This document shows, in pieces, positions 1-10,012 of a stretch of 64,000 nt of DNA; within the stretch, counting starts at the first letter, position 1; each line of letters opens with the position of its first letter. A model generated the notes under the pieces. The model ran no database searches. It saw nothing but the letters and a program-made list of their open reading frames with translations, and was not told the DNA's origin. Origin of the DNA: Apostichopus japonicus (Eukaryota; Echinodermata; Holothuroidea; Aspidochirotida; Stichopodidae); assembly GCF_037975245.1 (NCBI RefSeq), contig NC_092567.1, positions 17,968,376 through 18,032,375 of the forward strand, read 5' to 3'. The position numbers and the translations under genes are program-made.

Positions 1-11
1 ACGGACCCCAG

Positions 12-178
12 CCAATGAGAAGCGAGGTATGCAAATTATGGCCTTTTCCGCGCTGGGGAAAAAAATCTCGCAGCCAGGTACAGCTACGATCAGGTGACCA
101 CTCAGAAAAGTCATGTGAGTAATGGGTGACACGCAACACCACTGAAATAAAAGTCCCCTATTACTAAAAGTATAAGAG
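12..178 (+). promoter_or_regulatory. Promoter-like cluster: CCAAT, octamer, TATA-like
   Basis: A CCAAT box lies at 12-16, an octamer ATGCAAAT at 29-36 and a TATAAG box at 171-176. This order resembles RNA polymerase II promoters such as those of some histone genes, although no histone follows. An exon-like open stretch with a strong splice donor starts about 60 bases after the TATA-like box. The motifs are seen directly; promoter function is inferred. Confidence 0.35.
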
Positions 179-228
179 CGCCCCCACCTTTAACTATTAC
201 CAAACCTACGCTCTTCATACGGTCGACC

Positions 229-500
229 TTGCAATGGATACTTGTGTTCCCTGTTATCGTTGACGGCTCTTTGTGTTCTGACAAAGCAACGTGCTACCGC
301 GGAAGTACATGTTTGACCCGGAAGTACATGTTTCGCGCAAACCCGGCTCTACGGATTTCGGTTCGCTATGTAATTCGGGTTTACGAGTATCGTAGATCGA
401 TAGAGGATACATTAGATACTCAAATACGATCATTTTCGGAAAGAAACGAAGATTTTACCACTATAACAGTGCATTTTCTTTTCGACGAACAACGCAAAAG
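229..500 (+). CDS. Possible first exon of an unknown gene
   Basis: An open stretch runs into a consensus donor (AAAAG followed by GTAAGT at 501-506). It holds about 90 codons and matches no family I recognise. The frame has no ATG at its left end. The first in-frame ATG is at 328, which would leave about 57 residues rich in Arg, Phe and Asp. Another ATG at 234 opens only nine codons in a different frame. The promoter-like cluster upstream supports a transcript start near 200. No second exon could be identified downstream because 905-4620 is repeats and a mobile element. It could equally be a chance open frame. Confidence 0.25.
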
Positions 501-506
501 GTAAGT

Positions 507-904
507 CAAATCGAGTCGAAGTGTATCGTTATGTGACTTTCGCGTCTTAGACAACCTTTTACCGCAAAAATAGCATTTTTGTAATATTTAAGCTTAAATC
601 TTACTCATATTTGTCAGAAAAGTTGTAACTCCCCCGAAAAGTGTGATCTTTTGGTCAACGAAAAATGGTGCCCCTATGTGGTTTTGGTTGCCCCAAATAC
701 CTGTATCCTTACGTACATAATACACAAATACAGGGAAGCACCATGTCCTATACCGGTGTGAAGTTAGATACTTATTCCCCGTTCCTCGTTCGATATTCGC
801 GAATGAGTAACTGCTGCCTATTCAGTTACGTATTCGACAATGGTATCGACGTAACACCTCTGGCAAGACAAAAGCTTTCTTACAAGATGTTCAACATTTG
901 GTCG
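507..904. other. No recognised gene
   Basis: An 88-codon plus-strand open frame at 665-931 starts with ATG but resembles nothing I know, and it runs into the tandem array. I see no other signal here. Confidence 0.3.
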
Positions 905-1812
905 TGGAAAGTTTATCTATGGGTCATATGAACTCTAATGACTATATAGAAGGGTACCATAATGCATCTTGCCCGGTCCAAATAGTTCTTGACCAACTAA
1001 AATGACCACTACTTCATCAGTTTTTAAATTAATGTAACGGGACCTGAAAAAAATCACTTTAGGCCCTAATAAAGACTAGAACGCCTTGGACCACCAAACC
1101 AATGGGTCATATGACTTCTTAACACATTGTAGAAGGATACCATAATGCGTCTTGCCCGGTCCAAAGAGTGCTTGACCAATTAAAATGACCACTAAATCAA
1201 CAATGTTTTAAATGAATGTAACGGGAACTGAAATAAAAACATTTGGGCCCTAATCAAAACCAGCACGCCTTGGACCACCCAACCAATGTGTCATAGGAAC
1301 TCTAAAGACACTGTAGAAGGGTACCATCATGCGTCTTGCCCGGTCCAAAGAGTGCTTGACCAATTTAAATGACCACTAAATCATTACTTCTTTAATGAGT
1401 GTAACGGGACCACGAAAAAGCTTTGGGCCCTTATCCATGCAGCACGCCTTGGATCACCAAATCGATGGTTGACATGAACTCTAAAGACATTGTAGAAGAG
1501 TACCATAATGCGGCTTGCCCGGTCCAAAGAGTGCTTGACCAATTTAAATGACCACTAAATCATTACTTCTTTAATGAGTGTAACGGGACCACGAAAAAGC
1601 TTTGGGCCCTTATCCATGCAGCACGCCTTGGATCACCAAATCGATGGTTAACATGAACTCTAAAGACATTGTAGAAGAGTACCATAATGCGGCTTGCCCG
1701 GTCCAAAGAGTGCTTGACCAATTTAAATGACCACTAAATCATTACTTCTTTAATGAGTGTAACGGGACCACGAAAAAGCTTTGGGCCCTAATCCATGCAG
1801 CACGCCTTGGAC
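905..1812. repeat. Tandem array, five units of about 180 bp
   Basis: Five units begin near 921, 1104, 1288, 1467 and 1646, so spacing is 179-184 bp. Each has a conserved core around TTGCCCGGTCCAAAGAGTGC and ends in a block around GCACGCCTTGGA. The last two units are nearly identical, which suggests recent amplification at the right end. The array stops exactly where the minus-strand integrase element begins. Confidence 0.9.
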
Positions 1813-3363
1813 AAAATTCTCTCATGATATGTTAACGTGAAAGACATGATTATTGTCGGCAACTAATTAACTGCAAAGAAGATCGTCTAGACATGTCTTC
1901 TGGAGTCTTCTGTTAACTTCATACATACTCCCTCCCTTGGTGGTCAGAGATGAGAATATCAGTGCAACCGAATCTGTGCAAAATAAAAGTTGAAAGCAAT
2001 ATTATGAGTAGTGAATGCCACACTGTAAGACAAACTTAAAATAAATAATCATCTTGAAAGGATAAATTATCATCTTGAAAGGTTTATGTTTAAGCTCCAC
2101 TACAAAACTAGCAAACATTCACCATGTTGTTTAAGTGTATACTGTTAGTGTACAACTGAACTATGCTCAGGCATTGAGTTAATTGGATAATCTTTTATTG
2201 TGACACCTACATGTGTATGGGCTTACTGGCTCAATTGTTTTTTATTGGAGGTTGCATGTCATAATTTTGGCGTGATATCACACAGTTTACTACAAAAACT
2301 GAAAAGTTTTAACCATACAAGCCAATACAACATTTGTGACATATTAGTTCAATTAAATATCAGACATTTATCAAATTAGAGTAAGCTAGCATATAACAGA
2401 AGTTTGATGCCTTTTGGTGCTCAATTGATTTATGTGTGCAATGTCTGACTGTTTAATGCCAATCAACATTAATTGTTCTGAATCAGGATCCATGGGGATT
2501 CAAAACACCCTCTGTATGACCCAAATCCAAAAACAAAATAATGCTAGCTAACCATATAGTAAAGTTTGCTATTATACATCATTTTGCACCAAGAGACCTA
2601 AAAAGTGCCATATTTTGCCTAAGAAAGGGGGACCCTCCCAAGGTTGCAGAAAATATCACCCCACCAATACACACACACACAAACACATTCGGCAATTTCC
2701 CTCAAGGGACCTAACAGAGAAGTGGTACCAAACTCAGTTTGATACATTTTCACTATTATTATTATGTTGAAGTTCCTTTCAAAACAGCCAAGTAGTAATA
2801 AGTTCACACTTTGTAAATAGAAAGGTCCATGTGGTTACAATATCAAACTGTCCAACACTTCTTTTGAAAAGCAACATACAATAGGTGATGTCTAGCTGTG
2901 GAATGTAGTCTTAATTATTTACTCATCATTTGTTTGAGCAAATAAATTGTGTCTGCTTCAGTGAAACAGGTCCAGGCAAAATCTCTTTTGGAGACGTAGG
3001 CCAAATGAAGACTATTTTGTCTGGCTATATGCCACTTAATTGTTAAAAGCTGTGTATCAAATGTGGGTAAGAACCAAAAGTGGAACCTTTGCAATTATAT
3101 ATAGGAATAGAAGTTACTTGCAGCTAAACTTGTTAATGGGGACTACACTTGCTAAGATTTACAGTGCACTTCTCATCTCACCTACCTTCATGACCTTGGC
3201 CATTCTGTATGCTTTACACCTATAAGAAAATAGTTATACTCAAACACAGCAGTGTTGACCACTCTGCCATGCACTATCATGTATTTGCAAGGTATAAATA
3301 ACAGATATGATGACATTCATTATTGACACTAACTACAGGAAATAATGAATGTTTCAGATAACT

Positions 3364-3615
3364 TTACAACATCATCACATCAGTAATGAAATAATAAGTT
3401 GATGCTGTAGTCTTTTCAGGCATTGCCTTAACCTCAGGCCACTTTGAATATAAGTCACACAGTGTTATTATGTATAGTCTATTAGCAGCTGTCACTGAAA
3501 GAGGACCAATAAGATCAACACCAACCTGATACGAAAGAAAGACAGCATTACGGTTTCTAATTTCAAAAACATTTACAAGTTGCAGGCTTTGCCTTGACTG
3601 CTGTTCTATTCCCAT
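3364..3615 (-). pseudogene. Integrase catalytic-core fragment (rve-like)
   Basis: The minus-strand reading contains a VGVDLIGPL stretch followed by ITLCDLYSKWPE. This is the first catalytic Asp region and following strand of retroviral-type integrase cores, as seen in KRBA2-like and Ginger/gypsy integrases. Only the first 60 or so residues of the core remain, and the later Asp and Glu of the triad are absent. A clean acceptor-like pyrimidine tract precedes the same segment in the second copy. It is a fossil domain piece, not a working enzyme. Confidence 0.65.
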
Positions 3616-3654
3616 TGCTTCATTCTGTACACAGATCTAGATAAAAAATCGTGG

Positions 3655-4190
3655 GATGTATGATCGAGTTGAGAAGCCCTAGATGGCAAAACTTTCCTTT
3701 TTTTAGGTATGCAAGAGTTCCATTTTCAGCTAGTCTGAAAGACTGACTTTGTCTCCGTGAGATTCATTATCGAGTTGAGAAGCCCTAGATGGCAAAACAT
3801 TACTTCCTTCAGGTATGCAAGAGTTCCATTTTTAGCTAGTCTGAAAGACTGACTTTGTCTCCGTGAGATACATGATCGAGTTGAAAAGCCCTAGATGGCA
3901 AAACTTTCCTTCCTTTTAGGCGTGCAAGAGTTCCATTTTCAGCTAGTCTGAAAGACTGACTTTGTCTCCGTGAGATTCATTATCGAGTTGAGAAGCCCTA
4001 GATGGCAAAACATTACTTCCTTCAGGTATGCAAGAGTTCCATTTTTAGCTAGTCTGAAAGACTGACTTTGTCTCCGTGAGATACATGATCGAGTTGAAAA
4101 GCCCTAGATGGCAAAACTTTCCTTCCTTTTGGGTATGCAAGAGTTCCATTTTCAGCCAGTTTGAAAGACTGACTTTGTCTCCGTGAAATC
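3655..4190. repeat. 106-bp tandem array inside integrase element copy 1
   Basis: The core CGAGTTG recurs at 3665, 3771, 3877, 3984 and 4090, giving a 106-107 bp period. Units alternate between two variants (GAGAAG with TTCATTAT, GAAAAG with TACATGAT), so the later four form two dimers of about 213 bp. The unit comes from the region coding MELLHT on the minus strand. The plus-oriented element at 29.7 kb has only one unit. Confidence 0.9.
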
Positions 4191-4290
4191 CTTTTCTGGT
4201 TTGTTTTGCGAAACCACTTGGATAGCTCTCATCTCTTAGAATATCGGCAATTTGTCTCACGTTTTCTGCTAACTTTTTCCATTTTTAGTT
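4045..4290 (-). pseudogene. N-terminal exon of KRBA2-like protein
   Basis: The minus strand encodes VRQIADILRDESYPSGF, then a basic stretch, then WLKMELLHT. The same peptide is encoded at 29548-29740 on the plus strand. In this copy an extra A just after the putative ATG (near 4283) shifts the frame, so the start no longer joins the body. The 3' half of this exon is the source of the 106-bp array. Assignment rests on position upstream of the integrase piece and on resemblance to the N-terminal region of KRBA2-like proteins; it is moderate. Confidence 0.5.
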
Positions 4291-5090
4291 GTCGCACGGC
4301 AATCGATCGACTTACTGCTAAATAAACGGAAATCGAAATGCAACAAATTTGCTAATAGAACGGATACTGTCACAGTCCATTACTGATTAAATTTTTGCTA
4401 CTCTAACGTACCTGCTAGGACTGACATTTTGTTTTGGAGGACACAATTTACAACAAAATATACGACAGAAGAATATTGCCCTGCCCCCCCCCCACCCTTC
4501 GTTTAACCATAGCATATACTGTTCGGGGGATAGTCTGTACCAACTGGTCCGGGGAGACTAATTGTACTGGTAAATCCAATATAAATTGTTCTAGGGGGAC
4601 TAGGACAGTATGTATGTACTGAATATGGGGATGTATGCAACAGTTTGTACTGCTTCATCGGCATGATTATTACGCCGCCATGTATACCATATGGATTAAA
4701 ATCGTTTATCTGTGATAATTGTGTTATGTTTGCTAACTGTATTGTGCAGAAGAAAAATGTGAACTTTGTATCAACATAATTAAAAGCACTTTACATATTT
4801 TTATTTACCTACTGCTGTAAAATTCTGAGGGACGGTGGAAGCATAATGTCGGTAGTAGTTATGGCGGGAAGAATACTCCAATGGTTTATGTTTACCTGTG
4901 AACTTACTTTTCGACGATCATTGTGGAATTATGTTTTCATAAGCTAGCAATGATTTTTACTTTGAATACTCCAGGCGCTTCTAATTGACATTTTAAGGGA
5001 TATTGTTATTTGCACAGTTCATGTCTTTATTTTGTCCTTAATAGTTTTAAAACAATCCCTTTAACTGATATATTACTAACTTCTTCACAG

Positions 5091-5141
5091 ACACTTGGTA
5101 ACACAGGAGGAACTAATCGTCACAAACAACAGCAACACTAG
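5091..5141 (+). other. Noncoding leader exon of MBF2 copy A
   Basis: CTTCTTCACAG ends at 5090 as a 3' splice site, and the segment ends in CTAG before GTTGTG at 5142. The same exon is at 7837-7892, 53926-53968 (partial) and 55528-55582. In copy A the following intron has lost its interior and its acceptor. Confidence 0.5.
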
Positions 5142-5175
5142 GTTGTGTATGTGCCCCGATTGACTAGGTACCATC

Positions 5176-5562
5176 ATGGATACAGTGGTCGCTATGGCTA
5201 CTGCTGCTTGGAATGGGCTCCTAGGGACTAACCAAGGCAATGGACGATTCGACCATATAGTTGGAGTTAAGCACCGTGGTGACGTGTTACTCTATCGAGA
5301 AGAAATGAGAGTTCCCGCTATGTTTGGATGTCAGACACATCAATTCAGATACATATGTCAAGAACATCACGTTATTACATACGTTGACGCCCGTGATAAC
5401 TGCAATGATGGCACAGGTGGGACTACAAAACTTACTAGTGGTGGACCAGGTCAGAATTTTATATATGTCGATGTGACGTCTAAATTCAACAAGGGGTTTG
5501 ATTTGACTGTTTCGGTGTTTGGTCGAAAAAAGGTAATTTTTCCTGAATGTTTCATTCACTGA
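5176..5562 (+). CDS. MBF2-like small protein, copy A
   Basis: The frame is open for 128 codons from ATG at 5176. Residues of about 35-60 include GDVLLYREE, about 80-95 include DNCNDGTGG, and SGGPG follows before a C-terminal VSVFGRKK. This spacing of DxLLxxE, DGxGG, SGGxG and terminal V-x-G-R matches the MBF2 family (PF15868). MBF2 was first described as a silkworm transcription co-activator bridging FTZ-F1 and TBP, and many arthropod members are secreted. I see no signal peptide. Compared with copies C and D, one extra A near 5530 shifts the end, replacing GRKR-stop with a ten-residue tail. It lies close to the leader exon but lacks the intron other copies have. Function in this organism is unknown. 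Confidence 0.65.
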   Translation: MDTVVAMATAAWNGLLGTNQGNGRFDHIVGVKHRGDVLLYREEMRVPAMFGCQTHQFRYICQEHHVITYVDARDNCNDGTGGTTKLTSGGPGQNFIYVDVTSKFNKGFDLTVSVFGRKKVIFPECFIH

Positions 5563-6830
5563 CTCGTAAGCCTACTTGTGTAATTAGTTCAAAATCTCAT
5601 GATGATAATTAATATGTTATTCTATCATGGACATATTCTCTTCAAACATTATCATACAGATTAGTAAATAAATGACGCATGGAACATATTGCAAGCAGTG
5701 TTCCATGCAAGCATGATTTCAAATATTGATGTAATATTATGGATTCGGAAAGACGTTTAATAATCTGATTTGACTATTTTACATCAGTACTTCGGATATC
5801 ATCAGCATAACCAGAGAACATAATTGAAAATTGTGGGCTAATCTTTGAGGTGGTCATGATCATTTTGGGACAAAAGCTATCACCGTTGTGCAAAGTATCA
5901 TCGAAATAATTGAAAAGACACATCGAATAAAATTCCACAGTACCGCACAAAACGATCGTCAAATCCTGTTGCAATTCGCAAGATAACCGTCTGAAGCATT
6001 CTTAACATTTATCTTATAGCATGCACATGAAACGCAGATATTTACTTTGTTGTATCTTTATAAAAGAATAAAATTAGCTAACTTGATACATTTTAAATGA
6101 TGTGAAATATCTAAAGCAACCCTAAACACAATAACATATTCCGTTTAGGGTAAAAACGCATGTTTAGGTACTAATTAATTACAATGTATCTGCCATATAG
6201 CCTCACGACATGAACAAAGAAAACAGAAAGGAAGGATTTATTCCTATTTTAGAAAAATTATAATTTAATTTAAGAAACTGGTACCATAAGCATGTACTTT
6301 CTCATGCTCCTTAATTAATGCTTCCGTTAAACTGTTATTTACATTGATGTTATCTTATTCTGGGAGTGAAATTAGTAGTAAATGAAGGAGTGTCAATGTA
6401 AGTAGCAGCGCAATATCCTACCTATAGCCAGTCAAACCGAAATAAACGACAAAATTAAACTGTCTTCAATGATTTGTCAAATTTATTTTAAAGTATAACA
6501 CTAGATTGTGGTACACGAAATTTCTTTCATTGGAGGAGATCGATAATAACTCACTGCTGAAGAGCATTTAATTTTTTTAAAAAACCACAAACATACCTTA
6601 GTCAGGTAAAGTGGTATGAGTAATATAGGAGGGACCGTTCGCACCCTTTGAAATACAGATCATTCAGTTTTAGTTTTAGTTGAAGCTATACTCTGATCTG
6701 ACACCACACATTGTTATCGTGAAGATGTTCAACTTCATATAACCATTTCAGCAACACAAGCTCATAATTTAAAAAAACTGCATATCAGTAGTATAGGAGG
6801 GACTGTTCGCACCCTTTTGTGGTGGGTAAA

Positions 6831-7249
6831 TGTGGTAAGTGTAGTGGGTGAACTGAAAACTAATAGCGCTCCAATTCGGGCAGTCATTGGTTTTGATAAT
6901 ATGTATACATATAATCAAAGGGGCCTCCAAACACGCACAGGGTGATGCATCAACCCCATTAATTTGGCAAATAATGACGATTTATGTAATGTATATCTAT
7001 TAGTAAAAGCGACCAAGCTTGGCTTACAACTATTCTTCGCATTGATGCCTTTTAAAACGCTTTGAGGTCACACAAATACCCGACGTAAATATCCAGACTG
7101 ATCCTTAACCCAATGGTCTCTTGATGGTTAGAAGTAAATCATCTAACCATCTTAAACGAACTTCAATATATCGGTATAACCTATATATTTTCAAGTCGTT
7201 ATATATGTGCATAGCTTTTGCGTAACTTGTCAATCTGTGATATGCCCGA
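6831..7249. repeat. Dispersed repeat, inverse of 56.61-56.77 kb
   Basis: Bases 6938-7105 are the reverse complement, with divergence, of 56610-56773, and weaker similarity extends to 38400-38490. No gene is recognised. The rest of the segment shows nothing beyond an A/T-rich background. Confidence 0.65.
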
Positions 7250-7836
7250 GTGCTTGTGTCCGAGAAAATTGGAATTTTTTATATACTTTGTATAATTAAA
7301 AGCAGTTTACATCTTTTTACTTACCTACTGATGTAAAATGTCGGTAGTAGTAATGACGAGAAGTATACTCCAATGGTTGATGTATACTTGTGTATTTACT
7401 TTTCGACGACCTTTGTGGAACTATGTTTCATAAGCTAACAATGCTTTGTTTTTTAATACGCCAGGCGCTGCTAATTGACATTTTAAGGGATTTTATGTTT
7501 ACAAATTCAATCCACAAGCGGCACGCTTTTAGCAAGGTTAGGGAACTTCGATTAATTGTGGATGTGTTAGTGTGTCACTTACACATAACGTTTAAATCTT
7601 TAAAAACAGTGCCTTCAAGTTTCTCTAGAATATAATTGAAGTGAAACGTTAACGAAAGTATTAAATTAAACACACTGGCCGAGTTCTAGGTGCAATCGTT
7701 ACTGGAGGGATGTCAACATATTGAAAACTTGTTTCACTGCTCGGTTCTTTGTTATTTGCACAGTTCATGTCTTTATTTTGTTCATATATATTTGGAAACA
7801 TCCCCTTTAAATGATATATTACTCACTTCTTCACAG

Positions 7837-7892
7837 AAACTTGGTAACACATGTGTACTGAGGAACTTTATCGTTACTTACAACAACACTAG
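7837..7892 (+). other. Leader exon of MBF2 copy B
   Basis: The exon is bounded by TTCTTCACAG (ending 7836) and by CTAG before GTTGTG at 7893. It has no ATG-initiated frame of note, so I treat it as 5' untranslated. Confidence 0.5.
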
Positions 7893-8026
7893 GTTGTGTA
7901 TGTCCCCCGATTGACTAGGGGGACATACACAACACTGTTTGTCCATGCAGTTCATATGAGAGTACATGAAACTGTAGATAATGTGCCGGTATCACATATG
8001 TAAATCACATTCGATTTGTTTTTCAG
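7893..8026 (+). other. Leader intron of copy B with hairpin at donor
   Basis: The inferred intron runs from GTTGTG at 7893 to TTTTTCAG ending at 8026, 134 nt. Its first 41 nt form a perfect inverted repeat: 16-bp arms at 7893-7908 and 7918-7933 around the 9-nt loop GATTGACTA. The donor GT is therefore the first base pair of the stem. Copies C, D and E have introns of 134, 137 and 137 nt with the same loop and slightly imperfect arms. Confidence 0.6.
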
Positions 8027-8034
8027 TCATCACC

Positions 8035-8454
8035 ATGTTGGAAGTGTTTGTTGATGCTGCTGCGGGTGGTGTTGCTGGTGGTGGTGCTGGTGGTGGGGCT
8101 GCTGCTGTATGAGATGTGGCTGGGAGAGCCAACGTACTTACCATTGGAATGGGCCATGTGGTGATTGAGACATATAACAAGCTATCCAGTAGACAAAAGG
8201 GACAATTCAACCTTACAGTTTGAATTCCGCAGGCTGGGGACGTGGATCTCTATCGAGAAGAAATAAGAGCAGCGCAAGAATTGTTCGGATATCACAAACA
8301 TCAATTCAAATACCAATGTGAAAAAATGAAGTTATCACATACGTTGCAGCCCGTGATAACACAGGTGGGAGTCCAAACTGATGGTGGACCAGGTCATGAT
8401 CATGTAATAGTCGAGGTGACTTGCAGGCAGTGTTCCAATCATGATTTCAAATAG
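8035..8454 (+). pseudogene. MBF2-like gene, copy B (broken)
   Basis: ATG at 8035 opens a short Ala/Gly-rich stretch that ends in a stop after about 21 codons. In a shifted frame the sequence then matches copy C around its GQFNL residues. The conserved body resumes at about 8242 with DLYREE, then QTDGGPGHDH and VEVT. The DGxGG motif is damaged by a deletion, and the C-terminal FxVxVxGR segment is missing because homology jumps to 3' flank sequence at 8420. At least one stop, one frameshift and two deletions separate it from copies A and C. Confidence 0.7.
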
Positions 8455-8859
8455 TATTGATGTGATATTATGAATTCGGAAAGGCGTTTAAAAATCGAAT
8501 TGACTCATTAAATCAGTACTTCGGATAGCCTCAGTATAGGCAGAGAACAAAATAGAATATCATGCATGGGCTAACCGTTAAGGCAAATACGATGATTTGG
8601 GGGTATAAGTTATCAACGTTTCGTACTGAAATATTTGAAAGACACATCGAATTAAAATTCATTGAAACTTGTCGACATGCCACAGTACCGCACGAAACGT
8701 CGTCAAATCTTGTTGCAGTTTAATTTATCAAACAAGTACCATAAGCATGTACTTTCTCATGCCCCTTCTCATGCTTCCGTTAAACTGATATTTACATTGA
8801 CGTTGCCTTATTCTAGGTGTCAAATTAATAGTAAAATGAAGGAGTGGTATTGTAAATAG

Positions 8860-9330
8860 CAGGTCGATTTGTAAAAGTTAGTCTATTCCTGCGAACTGTC
8901 AGCTTGTGGAACATTTTATAAGTACTGAAGGCACATTTTATTTCTCTTAATTTGTTAGGATTAAAAAAGTTAATTAAATAACAATTCAATTGTTATGATC
9001 ATCTGCTTAAGAAGATGAAGTTATTGAAGTGATACATCTTATACTCTCCACACTATTAAGTCTTTAGTACAATCTAAGCGCTAAAAGGCAGATAGAATGC
9101 TATATAGTCTATAAGAATATAATGTGGTGTATTACCTGCGAATAACACGTAAGGTATAATAAATTTACATCTAGATCTGGCAATCAAAACTATGGTCAGA
9201 TTAAAACAAAATTCGAAGAGATAATTTTTATTTTTGCTTCAATGTTTTTTCGTCTTCATCCACATTAGTCTTTAGTATAGTGAGTGGAAATTGTAACCAT
9301 GTAAATATATAGTCAATCATATTTTTCTTT
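8860..9330. other. Intergenic, no feature recognised
   Basis: The stretch is A/T-rich with no long open frame and no repeat I can name. It ends in the pyrimidine tract of the splice acceptor at 9334. Confidence 0.4.
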
Positions 9331-9334
9331 TCAG

Positions 9335-9620
9335 TGAATATCAATGTAAATATACAGTATCATGCTACGTACCGACGAGCCTTATTTATATGTTTAAAGG
9401 AAACCAAGTCAGAATAGTTATAAACACATTTAATAGAGGTTACAAAGAGACGCGTTTACCTGGATTCATAGGTTTGTATTATATCTATATCATATTCGAC
9501 AAAGAACTATAGGCTGCTTTTTCTCCTCCTGAATTAATCGTGTTACTGGACCGTTTCAGAGATGAGGAAAAACATTCGTATCATGACGATTATGAATCGA
9601 CTATCAAGTCAAGAGGATGA
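9335..9620 (+). pseudogene. Exon of unknown duplicated gene (block S1, exon 1)
   Basis: An acceptor TTTTCTTTTCAG ends at 9334 and an in-frame coding stretch follows to a TGA at 9618-9620. It includes FKGNQVRIVINTFNRGYKE and later DRFRDEEKHSYHDD. The same peptide is encoded in block S2, split between 57505-57560 and 59828-59979, so it has been under coding constraint. In S1 an in-frame TAG interrupts it near 9510. The middle has the alternating hydrophobic pattern of a CUB-type beta sandwich, but this is weak. Exons in 14.46-15.93 kb belong to the same block. Confidence 0.5.
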
Positions 9621-9849
9621 CTTTAAAAAAGAAGTCTTTGGTTTCTGAACGATGACGAACAAGAATATAAAGTTAGTTCAATACTTATATGAAATTAATG
9701 ATTGGTATACTTTCACGCCCAAAGACATTGCTGTTATCATAGTGTATTAGAGGAACTATAGCTAATGCCAAAGAGGGGCAGTTTGATGTTCTGTAGTATC
9801 CATTAAGTAATGTTACGGCTATATTTAATTCCTGGAGAAAATTGTAGTT

Positions 9850-10012
9850 TTGGATTTGCTAATACTTCCTAAGCATATTAAACAATACTATTCTAACACG
9901 TTCAAAAACATCACAAATTGCCAATCTCGTTTAGTCCTGTTTGAGTTTGGCGGGAGTGAACGTTTCTTGAATGATATGTTGAGCGCAGCGTTTACTGAAC
10001 AAGAGCCCAAAG
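9850..10012 (+). pseudogene. Block S1 exon 2, 5' part
   Basis: The plus frame reads LPKHIKQYYSNTFKN and FEFGGSERFLNDML, and S2 encodes the matching LPKHIKKYYSNMFKN at 60210-60300. The reading continues after the insertion at about 14460 with WFLLFSYNLINDV. I do not recognise the family. Conservation at the peptide level between S1 and S2, with many silent-looking changes, argues for a once-functional exon. It is now split by about 4.4 kb of inserted DNA. Confidence 0.5.

Larger units (their letters stand above)
1813..4620 (-). mobile_element. KRBA2-like integrase element, copy 1 (degenerate)
   Basis: This block is the reverse complement, with divergence, of 29225-32497. Matching landmarks at both ends include the segment around 4500-4600, the N-terminal coding piece near 4260, the integrase piece near 3500 and the end near 1830-1930. 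On the minus strand it has a short N-terminal coding piece and an integrase-core piece separated by intron-like sequence. I relate it to KRAB-A-domain-containing protein 2-like integrase genes of invertebrate genomes, which derive from transposon integrases. It is broken by a frameshift after the first ATG and by an internal 106-bp array. Terminal repeats and target duplications were not identified. Confidence 0.65.
4650..6830 (+). repeat. MBF2-bearing unit, copy A
   Basis: The upstream half (4700-5140) matches copies B, C/F, D and E, and the downstream half (5560-6570) matches 47330-48415 and 54510-55125. Relative to copy B, upstream sequence is missing between about 5000 and 5005, where B carries an extra 250 bp or so. 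Near 6630 and 6790 a short motif, TATAGGAGGGAC followed by GTTCGCACCC, occurs twice. Boundaries are approximate. Confidence 0.75.
7250..8850 (+). repeat. MBF2-bearing unit, copy B
   Basis: It is collinear with the upstream half at 48770-49427 and with 55126-55730, followed by leader exon, intron and a broken coding exon. The downstream part is shorter than in A and C. It resumes at 8420 with the segment beginning GCAGTGTTCCAATCATG. Confidence 0.8.

Noticed and set aside
12-500. Histone gene suggested by promoter boxes
   Set aside because: No histone fold sequence follows, and the open stretch ends in a splice donor.
905-1812. CRISPR array
   Set aside because: Repeats are about 180 bp, contiguous, without spacers, in a eukaryotic context.
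5287-5559. Minus-strand frames opposite MBF2 copies A and C
   Set aside because: They are shadows: the plus strand has the conserved domain, start context and splice acceptor.
7992-8210. Minus-strand Ala/Pro-rich open frame
   Set aside because: It is the reverse of the Gly/Ala-rich start of MBF2 copy B.
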